Source: Verrucomicrobiales bacterium (GTDB lineage Bacteria > Verrucomicrobiota > Verrucomicrobiia > Verrucomicrobiales > V1-33). Taken from it: DNA of 9,015 nt. A program made the translations under genes and the position numbers. The notes beneath the pieces are model-generated. The model saw nothing but the letters and a program-made list of their open reading frames with translations. It searched no databases and had not been told where the DNA came from. The DNA is taken from NCBI GenBank assembly GCA_023253495.1, contig JALRGF010000094.1, positions 1-9,015 on the forward strand, given 5' to 3'. Below are positions 1 through 7,047 of this stretch, piece after piece (within the stretch, counting starts at the first letter, position 1; each line of letters starts with the position of its first letter).

Positions 1-456
1 CGTATTCGACTTGAGCGAGTTGTGAACACAGCGGTTCTCAACATTAACCCCGCCCCATCCACCATAGACCTCGTCAGTGGTGCTACCGCACTTATCTGGC
101 CCCCCGAAAACTCGCCGGAGGCACGGATCGTTGCCGTCAACGGCATAGCACCCGCCGCCGACCCGAAGGCGTCGTTCGGTGCGTATTCACCCGACGTGGC
201 CCTGCCGTTGGTGTCCGGTGTCAATGTGATTGTGGAGACCCTGAACGTGGAAAAAGCGGCCTCGGTCATCGTGCGGGCCACTCCCAGGAACGGAATGGTC
301 GTCGCTCCAGACACAGACGCGGTTACAAACGCCGCCGAAGTCAACGCCACGATCAAGGAGGTGGTGAGTGAGACGCCCTTGAAGCTGCGCTGGGAGGCCA
401 CGGTGCCGACGTTGCCCGGGTATTCGGCACTGCAGGCGCGGATTGTGCGTCCGTGA
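1..456 (+). CDS. C-terminal part of a beta-rich secreted protein (5' end outside window)
   Basis: The reading frame is open from base 1 to the TGA at 454-456, so this is probably the last ~151 residues of a longer gene; the GTG at 22 is an internal codon rather than a convincing start. The first residues read RIRLE, which resembles the end of glycine-rich beta-helical secreted proteins (GGxIRLxA type) common in Verrucomicrobiota and other Gram-negatives. The rest is rich in V, A, T and P, almost free of Cys, and has a segment with 'ARIVAVNG' followed by a 'VNVIVETLNV' strand and a 'VIVRATPRNG' strand, consistent with an Ig-like beta-sandwich tail. I infer a surface or extracellular structural protein. 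No enzymatic motif is visible. The next gene begins 46 bases downstream on the same strand, so the two may share a transcript. An alternative is a small complete protein starting at 22, which I consider less likely because it would have no signal peptide. Confidence 0.6.
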   Translation, partial: RIRLERVVNTAVLNINPAPSTIDLVSGATALIWPPENSPEARIVAVNGIAPAADPKASFGAYSPDVALPLVSGVNVIVETLNVEKAASVIVRATPRNGMVVAPDTDAVTNAAEVNATIKEVVSETPLKLRWEATVPTLPGYSALQARIVRP

Positions 457-502
457 GATCAGTCAGTTAAATTGCGTCTCTGTCAAACCCTTGTGTGAAC
501 TG

Positions 503-2233
503 ATGAAGTGGGAAGCAGGGTTGGGAATCGGGGTAGTGGTGCTGCTGCTGATGGCGGGTGGCGGGCCGCTGCGTGGGGCGGAGGCGCTGTTGATTCCGGA
601 GGTGATCACGAGGGAGGTGGGGATTCATGTGGGCGGGGTGCAGACGCCGGAGATTCAGTATCTGGAGACCCGGGAGGTGGGGATCTTTGTGGGCGAGGAG
701 CCGGATCCTCCGTATCGTGAAGTGGTGACGCGCGAAGTGGCCGTGGTGCTGTCCGATTCGGAGCCGCCGCCGCGCCTTGAGGATTTTGCGGTGACGGTGT
801 CGCCGACCGGTCATACGGTCACGCTGGACTGGAGTAAGACCTACAATCCGTTTCCGGTCCGCGACCTTGTCCGTTACGACATTTATTATTCAGCCTCGCC
901 CTTTTCCGACATCAGCGGGATGGTGCCGTTTGATTCGGCGGGAGGCGAGAGTTTCAACTGGTTGCGGACGGGCTTGCCGGAGTGGCAGGACCACTACTTT
1001 GCCGTCGTTCCGGTGGACGGGCAGGGCCACCGGATCGGCGAGGTCGTCTATTCCGGGGCGTATGTCCTGCAGCCGGAAGTGATCGCGCGGGAAGTCGGCT
1101 TCTTCAATGGAGCGGAGCCTGATCCACCGTACCGGGAAATCGCGACGCGCGAAGTGGCCGTGGTTGTATCCGATCCGGATCCGCCGCCGCGGGTCGAGGA
1201 TTTCAAACTGACGGTGTCGCCGACCGGTCACACGGTCACTCTCGATTGGACAGGGTATCCTGCCTTCCCGGTGCGGGATCTGGTCCGTTATGACATCTAT
1301 TACAGCACGTCGGGCTTCGAGGACATCGATGGGATGACGCCACTGGCGAGCGCGGGCGGTGAGAGCTTCACCTGGTTCCGCACGGGGCTTCCGGAGTGGC
1401 AGGATCATTTCTTTGCCGTGGTCCCGGTCGATGGCCTCGGGAACCGGGTGGGTAATGTCGTCTACTCGGCTGCCTATATCCTCATGCCCGAGGTGGTGAC
1501 CCGGGAACTCGGCTTTTTCAATGGCGCGGAACCGGATCCACCCTACCGCGAAGTTGCGACCCGGGAGGTTGGCATCGTGGTGCCGGACGACACTGTGCCG
1601 GCGCCCATTACGGGCATTGACAGCCCATTCACGGCCAATATTTCCAAGTTCTTCTACGGCGGAGTCAACCTTGACTGGTCGACGTACGACCTGTGGAGCC
1701 AGCGTGATGTGGTGAAATACCGAATCTTCTACCGCGATACCTTCTTCAGTGACGTGCGCGAACCCGGCGTGATGGAAGTCCCCGGTGGCCTGCAGAACGG
1801 CAAAGAGTTCGCCATGATCACGGCCGCCTTTGAGAAGAAAGTGTACTACTTCGCCGTGGTGGCTGAAGACAGTTCCGGCAACATCAATCCGCTCGTCTAC
1901 GCACGGTCCACCCGGGATCCGATCCCCGGCTTCCTTGAATTCGCCCTCAATGCGGGCGCCTCGTTCCGGGATGGCATTCTCCCCATTTCCGGCGAGTGGT
2001 CTCCGCTTTTCGGGAAGTACGAGTACACCCGCAGCAAGCCGGCCATGGCCGGCGGCACGCAGTTCTTCGTCGAATGGAGCGACAACCTTTCCATCTGGTA
2101 CCGCGACGGAGTCAGCGAGACCGTCCTCAAGACCGAAGGCGATATCGAACACGTCGAAGCCATCATCCCGCGCGGCGACTCCGACCGTCGCTTTCTGCGC
2201 CTCAACATCATTCCTGGCACCGTGCAGCCATAA
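503..2233 (+). CDS. Secreted protein with fibronectin III-like domains and repeated TREV motifs
   Basis: A 576-residue exported protein of unknown function. The ATG at 503 is preferred because it puts a signal peptide at the N-terminus: a Lys, then a hydrophobic core at about residues 8-19, with likely cleavage near residue 25-26. The open frame extends to a TTG at 443, but that would overlap the upstream gene and bury the signal. Seven short motifs of the form [VIL]x[TA]RE[VL] followed by a beta-strand lie near residues 35, 55, 75, 194, 214, 332 and 352; several pairs are linked by EPDPPYRE. Between them are two closely similar FN3-like domains (about 88-187 and 227-325) and a diverged third (about 364-468). 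Residues 510-576 hold a small domain (FVEWSDNLSIW ... RRFLRLNI) that I associate with C-termini of large verrucomicrobial secreted proteins. No catalytic residues are evident; a structural or adhesive role is inferred. No clear Shine-Dalgarno precedes 503. Wobble positions are G-rich early and C-rich late. Confidence 0.85.
   Translation: MKWEAGLGIGVVVLLLMAGGGPLRGAEALLIPEVITREVGIHVGGVQTPEIQYLETREVGIFVGEEPDPPYREVVTREVAVVLSDSEPPPRLEDFAVTVSPTGHTVTLDWSKTYNPFPVRDLVRYDIYYSASPFSDISGMVPFDSAGGESFNWLRTGLPEWQDHYFAVVPVDGQGHRIGEVVYSGAYVLQPEVIAREVGFFNGAEPDPPYREIATREVAVVVSDPDPPPRVEDFKLTVSPTGHTVTLDWTGYPAFPVRDLVRYDIYYSTSGFEDIDGMTPLASAGGESFTWFRTGLPEWQDHFFAVVPVDGLGNRVGNVVYSAAYILMPEVVTRELGFFNGAEPDPPYREVATREVGIVVPDDTVPAPITGIDSPFTANISKFFYGGVNLDWSTYDLWSQRDVVKYRIFYRDTFFSDVREPGVMEVPGGLQNGKEFAMITAAFEKKVYYFAVVAEDSSGNINPLVYARSTRDPIPGFLEFALNAGASFRDGILPISGEWSPLFGKYEYTRSKPAMAGGTQFFVEWSDNLSIWYRDGVSETVLKTEGDIEHVEAIIPRGDSDRRFLRLNIIPGTVQP
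668..1498 (+). repeat. In-frame tandem duplication of a ~139-residue TREV+FN3 unit
   Basis: Unit 1 (about 668-1084) and unit 2 (about 1085-1498) encode the same order of elements: a TREV motif, EPDPPYRE, a second TREV motif, then an FN3-like domain. DNA is still identical over 22 bases at 792-813 and 1209-1230 and over 21 bases at 727-747 and 1144-1164, both at an offset of 417 bases (139 codons). A third, shorter copy of the motif pair follows from about 1499, before the diverged third FN3 domain. Confidence 0.8.
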
Positions 2234-2264
2234 GTTGGTGACACGACTCTCTGGAAAGTGCCCG

Positions 2265-3302
2265 ATGAATCTCCGCCCACTCCGAGCCATGAACCGTGCC
2301 ATTCTCTTTCCGGTGCTTGCTGCCATGACCCTCCCGTCGACCCTGTCAGCGCAGACCACCACTCCGATCATCGGGTATTATGCATTCGAGGTTCCTCGCG
2401 GAACTTCGGCATGGACCTGCGGACTCGTGGCCAAATTGGATTACCAGGCGGCGATGACCGCACGCGCCCTGATCAGTGCCGGAAATCCAGGTGCGAACCC
2501 GCCGGTCTCACCCGAGTCATCCATCACCGTGCCCGGCACCCCCTGGACGGGCATCGCCTTCGGAAATCACTACGCGGAAATCATCAGTGGCCCGCAGGCT
2601 GGTCTCGTGCTCGATATCGTCTCCAATACCGCCAACCAGCTCACGGTCCTTGGCGATCTCACCGCGGACCCCCTCAAGATCAAGGGGGATGAAACGTTCG
2701 TTATCCGCAAGCATGCCACCATGGCCACCGTTTTCGCAAACGGCGGTGGTCTCACGGCCGGGTCGGATACGGTAACGCTCTCGACTCAGTTCGGCACCAA
2801 GACGTTCAGCTACAATGGATCGAACTGGGAAGACGCCGATCTCAACGACGTTTCCGACGAAATCATCTATCCCGGCCAGGGCTTCGTCATCTTTAATGGC
2901 GGTGCGCCTGACGTGATCACCTTTGGCGGCAATGAGATTGCCTATGTGAAAAACACCCCGACAAAAATCCCTCTCTTCCCGGGAATGGCCAACCTCGTCG
3001 GACTCCCCAGCCCGCTCGTCGCCACCAAACCGGCCGATCCAATCTACGACACCGCCGGAACGAATGCGCTGGGCGACCTCGGATTCGTCTCGAGCCTGCT
3101 CGCCGGCACCGATACGCTTGATCTGCGCTCGCTTGCTGGCGATTTCGTTTCGTCCGGCACCTTCCAATCGAATGGCGGCAACCTCGAAGACGCCGACCTC
3201 AATGACGGATCCCCGGTCCGCGTCCGCAACGGGGCGGCCTACATCCTCACCGTCTCCGGCCAGCGCATGCATACCTTCCCGCTGCTCACTCCCGTGAAGT
3301 GA
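2265..3302 (+). CDS. TIGR02597-family secreted protein
   Basis: A 345-residue exported protein. The start at 2265 has a GGAAAG ribosome-binding-like element at 2253-2258 with 6-base spacing; an in-frame ATG at 2289 is an alternative that still keeps the signal peptide (hydrophobic core about 12-28, cleavage probably after SA at 28-29). The mature N-terminus 'PIIGYYAFEVPRGTSAW', the middle segment 'GPQAGLVLDIVSNTANQLTV' (109-128), the 'ATVFANGGGL' stretch and the 'DEIIYPGQGFVI' stretch match my recollection of the TIGR02597 family, a paralogous, functionally uncharacterised family abundant in Verrucomicrobiota. The motif EDADLND occurs twice (189-195 and 308-314), each after a Ser/Asn-rich strand and before a hydrophobic strand, suggesting an internal beta-repeat. 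It lies 31 bases after the FN3-like gene and 58 before the PEP-CTERM gene. No membrane anchor or sorting tail is seen, so it is probably released or bound to a partner. Confidence 0.82.
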   Translation: MNLRPLRAMNRAILFPVLAAMTLPSTLSAQTTTPIIGYYAFEVPRGTSAWTCGLVAKLDYQAAMTARALISAGNPGANPPVSPESSITVPGTPWTGIAFGNHYAEIISGPQAGLVLDIVSNTANQLTVLGDLTADPLKIKGDETFVIRKHATMATVFANGGGLTAGSDTVTLSTQFGTKTFSYNGSNWEDADLNDVSDEIIYPGQGFVIFNGGAPDVITFGGNEIAYVKNTPTKIPLFPGMANLVGLPSPLVATKPADPIYDTAGTNALGDLGFVSSLLAGTDTLDLRSLAGDFVSSGTFQSNGGNLEDADLNDGSPVRVRNGAAYILTVSGQRMHTFPLLTPVK

Positions 3303-3360
3303 TCCGCATCTCCGGCGGTTCCGAGTCCATTCTTCCCAATCCGCGCGCCCAATCATCCTG

Positions 3361-4323
3361 ATGAATCGCTGTCTGCTCATTATTACCGCTGCCGGAGCCA
3401 TGGTGCTCGAGGCGGACGCCTCGAACATCCTCGTCAGCGACTTTTCGGGATCCGGTGTGACCTTCCGGGAACGCCCGATCCGCTCAGCGGATGGTTCCGC
3501 GCTCAATGCCACACTGGCACCACGGGGCATCACGGTGGCGCAGGTTGGCCTGGGGAGCTTTTCCGGGTTCGATGGCAGCAATGACGGAGATCTGTCGGCT
3601 GCACCCGCTTCGGAAGACCCGACCGTCCACAGCGGGGTCGTCTCCGGCTTTATTGCCTCTGGCGGGAATTTCGTTGACGATCCCAACCTCGGAGCCATGG
3701 CCGCGATGGCCGATGTATTCACGCTCAATACCATGCTGTCTCCGGAAGGCGTCACCGGTGCGCAGGTTCGCATGGGGTACTTTTCCGGGTTCGATGGCAG
3801 CAATGACGGAGAGCTGGCGGCGGCTCTCGCTTCGGATGACCCGACCGTCCTCAGCGGTGCCCTCTCCCGCTTTATTCCCATGGGCGAGAACTTCGGTGGC
3901 AATACCAACCTTGGAACCGTCACCGCCACGGGACTGCCCCGCATCACTGCGCGCACTATCAATTCGGTATCCTACCAAGGACGCCTCGCCGGTCAGGTCT
4001 CCAACGCGGTCGTGACCACGGGCGCTCCCAACTCCGTCTCCCCATCCGGCGTGCCCTCGGGGACGCGCATTTTCCTGCTTGTCTACAACACCTCAGCCGC
4101 CACGGCCACCGAGCTGGGGATTTTCAGTTCCACGGCATGGATCATGCCCGCGGATAATCTCACCAATCCGACACTTAACACGGTGGACGTGGATGAGGTC
4201 GCGGAAGTCTTCCGCGGTTCGTTCAATGGCAGTGAGCTTCGACTTGCGGTGATCCCGGAACCTTCCGCCGCTCTGCTTGCCTTCGTGGGAGCCGGCTTCA
4301 TCCTCCTCCGCCGCCGCCGTTGA
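3361..4323 (+). CDS. PEP-CTERM sorting domain protein with internal duplication
   Basis: A 320-residue exported protein. Residues 1-20 form a signal peptide (MNRC, then a hydrophobic stretch, AxA-type end at ADA). The C-terminus has the full PEP-CTERM signature: PEP at 299-301, a hydrophobic segment about 303-315, and RRRR at 317-320. In characterised lineages such tails are recognised by an exosortase and the protein is delivered to the cell surface or exopolysaccharide matrix; no exosortase is in this window. The body has two copies of a unit (residues 48-111 and 122-185, 74 residues apart), each containing FSGFDGSNDG, followed by a beta-rich region (about 233-265) whose 'RIFLLVYNTSAATATELGIFSS' type segment is typical of verrucomicrobial PEP-CTERM proteins. 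The D-x-S-N-D-G run could bind a cation, but this is speculative. There is no clear Shine-Dalgarno before 3361. Confidence 0.87.
   Translation: MNRCLLIITAAGAMVLEADASNILVSDFSGSGVTFRERPIRSADGSALNATLAPRGITVAQVGLGSFSGFDGSNDGDLSAAPASEDPTVHSGVVSGFIASGGNFVDDPNLGAMAAMADVFTLNTMLSPEGVTGAQVRMGYFSGFDGSNDGELAAALASDDPTVLSGALSRFIPMGENFGGNTNLGTVTATGLPRITARTINSVSYQGRLAGQVSNAVVTTGAPNSVSPSGVPSGTRIFLLVYNTSAATATELGIFSSTAWIMPADNLTNPTLNTVDVDEVAEVFRGSFNGSELRLAVIPEPSAALLAFVGAGFILLRRRR
3502..3915 (+). repeat. Tandem duplication inside the PEP-CTERM gene (222-base period)
   Basis: Unit 1 occupies 3502-3723 and unit 2 3724-3915 (shorter, ending near residue 185). The two copies share an exact 33-base match (3558-3590 and 3780-3812), and a 222-base offset keeps the frame. 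Protein similarity extends from LNxxLxPxG to the xxNLG ends of the units. Much of the rest has diverged, so the exact match either reflects strong constraint or later gene conversion. Confidence 0.85.
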
Positions 4324-4483
4324 CCGGATCCGTTGCCGGTATGGGCCGGGAGTCGCGTCGAAAGCGGGGGAGTTTTACAGCGCCCATCGGGACGATTCCC
4401 GACGTGTCAAAAGTCGAGGTCCTGCCCGGCAATCTGACGGATACTTTTATCGCCATCAGCCTGCCGCGGGGTGACGCACGACA

Positions 4484-4499
4484 TGACACTGTCACAGTG
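4484..4499. promoter_or_regulatory. Overlapping palindromes, possible operator
   Basis: The run TGACACTGTCACAGTG contains two overlapping inverted repeats: TGACA-C-TGTCA (4484-4494) and CACTG-TCA-CAGTG (4487-4499). Such short dyads are often regulator binding sites. It sits about 145 bases upstream of the predicted kinase promoter -35 box, which is far for a simple repressor site. No regulator gene in the window can be linked to it. Confidence 0.25.
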
Positions 4500-4627
4500 G
4501 GCGCCAGAGCGGAAGGGGTGGCAGGTGAGTTGGCGCAGTCGACGGCTGCGGTCAGTGTGGGAATGAGGTGGAAACGGCTCCGTGCTGGCTCGGTCGTGCA
4601 AGTGAAATGCCTTGCGGATTTGTGAAC

Positions 4628-4657
4628 TTGTCACGCTGGTTCTTTTTCGCATATAGT
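4628..4657 (+). promoter_or_regulatory. Sigma-70-like promoter for the kinase gene
   Basis: TTGTCA at 4628-4633 matches the -35 consensus at 5 of 6 bases, and TATAGT at 4652-4657 matches the -10 at 5 of 6, with an 18-base spacer that is AT-richer than its surroundings. Transcription would begin about 6-8 bases after the -10, at roughly 4663-4665, right at the GTG chosen as the kinase start. It lies in frame-open sequence, so it could be fortuitous if the kinase starts upstream. Confidence 0.45.
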
Positions 4658-4663
4658 GAGCCG

Positions 4664-6991
4664 GTGGAAGCAGACCTCGCTGAAGCACGGGAAAAGGAGC
4701 CGGAAATTCCGGGATATGCCGTACATGGGTATCTGGGGAGCGGGGGGGCGGCGGTGGTGTGGAAGGCGTATCAGGAAGCGGTGGGCCGGGATGTGGCCCT
4801 CAAGGTGCTTCGACCGTATGGCGGGCAGCGGTTTGCGGTGCAGCGTTTTGCGCGGGAGGCGGAGATTCATGGGGCGTTGTCGCATGAGAATGTGGTGGCG
4901 GTTTATGACAGTGGGGAAGCCGACTGCGGGTGGTGGCTGGCGATGGAGCTGGTCGATGGTGAGCGCCTCGACACCTGGCTGAAGGAGGCGGATCCTCCGC
5001 TGCGGGAACGCGTACGCGTCTTTGCCGGGATCTGTGCCGGGGTGCGGCATGCGCATCAGAAGGGGGTTGTGCACCGCGACCTGAAGCCCGGGAACATTCT
5101 GATGAGCCGGCACGGGGTTCCGAAGGTGGCCGACTTCGGTCTGGCGGCGTGGTCGCAGTCCGGCAGCATGGATCTCACACTTACCCGGCAGGGTGAACTC
5201 TTTGGATCACCGGCGTGGATGCCGCCGGAACAGGCGCAGGGCCAGCTGGATCAGGTCGATACCCTCTCCGATGTTCATGCTCTCGGAGCCATTCTGTTTT
5301 TCCTGCTGAGCGGGCGTCCGCCACTCGACGCCGGGCAGGCACCGCAGGCCCTGCTGGCGGCGGCGCAGTCGGACGACCGCCTGCGGCTGCGTGACCTCGT
5401 TCCGAGGGTTCCGCGCGATCTGGCGGCGATTGTGGAGAAGTGTCTGTCCGGTCCGAAGTCCCGGAGGTACCAGGGTGTTTCCGTGCTGGAAGACGATGTG
5501 CGGCGCTGGCTTGACGGACAGCCGGTTCAGGCGCGCCCGGCTTCCGTCTTCTACTGGACGGGCCGGAAGCTCCGGCGGCATTGGGTTGCTGTTGTTGCCG
5601 CGGCCGCCGTGCTCGCCGCGGGGTGCGGCTGGCTCTGGGAACGTTTTCAGGCTGAACGACGACTCGCCGAGAAGCGCCGACAGATCATCGAACAATCGCA
5701 GGAGCTGGCCGGTCAGTTTCTCATGGAAGCCAGGAACATTGCCGCGAAATCGAAGGACAGGTCGCTCCGGAGCCTGGTGGAAAAGTGGCAGCATGAGTTC
5801 CGCTGGGATTCGGGTTCCGGCGAAGAGGTGAACGACCCCCGCCGTTTTATGGTGAGAATGGCCATGGTCGATGCCCGCAGCCTGGTCGGGGCCTCGTCAT
5901 GGGTCTCGGCCGAGCGGGAATGGGCGCGGGCCGCCGCGGAACTGGAATCCCTGCTCCGGGATCGTCCGGGACACGAGCCCTACCTCGCGGAGATGCGGGA
6001 AGTTCAGTTGGGGCTTCAAACCGCACTGCTGCGCCAGGGCCGGGACGACGAGTCCGCCGCTGCCGGGGTCGCATTTCTCCAGCGGGCGCTTGATGAGGAC
6101 CGGATCCACACACCCGCCGACCAACGGGCACTGGCCGATGCGGTGACCAATCTCGGCGAGGCGCTCTGCGATACGTCCGAATGGCAAGTGCTCGGCTATC
6201 CTGGCACGCAATACCGGGCGGGACTGCCCGAGCAGGCTCTCGCCCAGATCCTGCGCTACACGGAAAGGCTTCTTGGTGTTCCGTCGGACGAAGCCAGATA
6301 TGAGGATGCCCGGCAGAGGGCGAGAGTTTTCCGGGAAGCGGCGCGCATTGCCTCCCGCCATGGCGGCAGCCGCGGGCCGCTGACGCCCGGCGAACTGGCG
6401 CGGCGGGCGACCGATTACGGGCGGAAGTTTCAGGCGGCGAGGCCGGGAGACATTCCCCGCAATCTGATTGCCCGTTCTCTGGTGACGGAAGCGGAGGTGG
6501 CGGGTCGTCAGGGCCGCCTTGACGCCGCCCGGGTATTCCTGGAGGAGGCCATCGGCATGGTGCGTCGCGAGCCCTCCGGGGCCCTGCCGCGCACCGGATC
6601 ACCTGGCCCCGCGCTGCAATTGTCGGGGACGCTGTATTGGTTCGCCGATGCCTCGGAGAAATCCGGCGAGTTTCAGGCGGCGGCATGGGCTTATCTGGAA
6701 GCCGACCGCCTCTGGAAGGCGGCCTGGCTCCGTGAGCAACGGCCCGAACACCTGGCGCGGCGTGGTGCGGCCCGCCTGCAGGCCGCGCGGGTCCTCGCGG
6801 CCGGGCATGGGGATCCCTCGGCGGGCCTGGTCCATGCCGGGAAAGCCCGCGAATTATTCGTCAGCACGGGCCATGACTATCTTGAGGACCACCCGGTCTT
6901 CCGGAGCATGCTGAGCGAAACCGAACGGCTGCTTGGCACAAGGCAAAGTGACAACACCATTGCCGACCGCCACCCTTCGGTCGGGAACTGA
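4664..6991 (+). CDS. Transmembrane serine/threonine protein kinase
   Basis: A 775-residue Hanks-type kinase that phosphorylates Ser/Thr of unknown targets. Visible motifs: glycine-rich loop GSGGAAVV (25-32), ATP Lys47 in VALK, helix-C Glu65, HRDLKPGN at 137-144 (catalytic Asp139, Lys141, Asn144), DFG at 157-159, PPE in place of APE at 187-189, and SDVHALG (202-208). The catalytic core ends near 285 with the 'RRWLDGQPVQARP' tail typical of planctomycete/verrucomicrobial kinases. One membrane helix lies at about 307-325, followed by a charged, probably coiled-coil helix (326-350) and about 420 residues of helical, TPR-like sequence, presumably outside the cytoplasm. No PASTA or WD repeats. The GTG at 4664 is chosen because the kinase homology starts soon after and a promoter ends just before it; GTG 4568 and ATG 4607 are in-frame alternatives adding 32 or 19 residues of unconvincing sequence. 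Catalytic residues all appear intact, so it is probably active. Confidence 0.88.
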   Translation: MEADLAEAREKEPEIPGYAVHGYLGSGGAAVVWKAYQEAVGRDVALKVLRPYGGQRFAVQRFAREAEIHGALSHENVVAVYDSGEADCGWWLAMELVDGERLDTWLKEADPPLRERVRVFAGICAGVRHAHQKGVVHRDLKPGNILMSRHGVPKVADFGLAAWSQSGSMDLTLTRQGELFGSPAWMPPEQAQGQLDQVDTLSDVHALGAILFFLLSGRPPLDAGQAPQALLAAAQSDDRLRLRDLVPRVPRDLAAIVEKCLSGPKSRRYQGVSVLEDDVRRWLDGQPVQARPASVFYWTGRKLRRHWVAVVAAAAVLAAGCGWLWERFQAERRLAEKRRQIIEQSQELAGQFLMEARNIAAKSKDRSLRSLVEKWQHEFRWDSGSGEEVNDPRRFMVRMAMVDARSLVGASSWVSAEREWARAAAELESLLRDRPGHEPYLAEMREVQLGLQTALLRQGRDDESAAAGVAFLQRALDEDRIHTPADQRALADAVTNLGEALCDTSEWQVLGYPGTQYRAGLPEQALAQILRYTERLLGVPSDEARYEDARQRARVFREAARIASRHGGSRGPLTPGELARRATDYGRKFQAARPGDIPRNLIARSLVTEAEVAGRQGRLDAARVFLEEAIGMVRREPSGALPRTGSPGPALQLSGTLYWFADASEKSGEFQAAAWAYLEADRLWKAAWLREQRPEHLARRGAARLQAARVLAAGHGDPSAGLVHAGKARELFVSTGHDYLEDHPVFRSMLSETERLLGTRQSDNTIADRHPSVGN

Positions 6992-7047
6992 GATACGCCA
7001 TCCATCGGGACGGGAACCGGCGGGGCGGTGGCGGCTGGCGGCGGCGC

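Larger units (their letters stand above)
4324..4663. other. Intergenic region between PEP-CTERM gene and kinase gene
   Basis: A 340-base stretch without a convincing gene. It contains a weak 6-bp hairpin with a 4-base loop at 4387-4402 (no T-tract, so a poor terminator), the overlapping palindromes at 4484-4499, and a promoter-like element near the right end. An open frame from a TTG at 4320 to 4625 is present but has no family resemblance and no good start. If the kinase start is earlier (GTG 4568 or ATG 4607), the gap shortens to 244 or 283 bases. Confidence 0.55.

Noticed and set aside
503..1600. Direct repeats considered as a CRISPR array
   Set aside because: The repeats are long, in frame, diverged and coding (FN3/TREV units), without regular spacers.
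890..2371. 493-codon open frame on the minus strand
   Set aside because: Antisense to the FN3-like gene, which has a signal peptide, domain repeats and a family-like C-terminus. The minus translation is rich in R, H, G and D with no family pattern, a usual artefact of high-GC coding DNA.
3571..3590. DxSNDG runs as dockerin or EF-hand calcium loops
   Set aside because: The spacing of Asp/Asn residues does not complete a 12-residue EF-hand loop and the rest of a dockerin repeat is absent; only a loose cation-binding possibility remains.
2517..3962. 481-codon open frame on the minus strand
   Set aside because: Antisense across both the TIGR02597 and PEP-CTERM genes and the gap between them; the apparent repeats in it only mirror the duplication of the PEP-CTERM gene.
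4387..4402. Hairpin after the PEP-CTERM gene as a terminator
   Set aside because: Only a 6-bp stem with no T-tract and 64 bases past the stop codon; too weak to call.
4320..4625. 101-codon plus-strand frame after the PEP-CTERM gene
   Set aside because: It starts only at a TTG overlapping the preceding stop, lacks a ribosome-binding site and family resemblance, and covers the palindromes upstream of the kinase.
5847..6686. 279-codon minus-strand frame inside the kinase gene
   Set aside because: The translation is dominated by P, R, A and G, typical of antisense reading of GC-rich sequence; the plus-strand kinase frame is continuous and coherent here.
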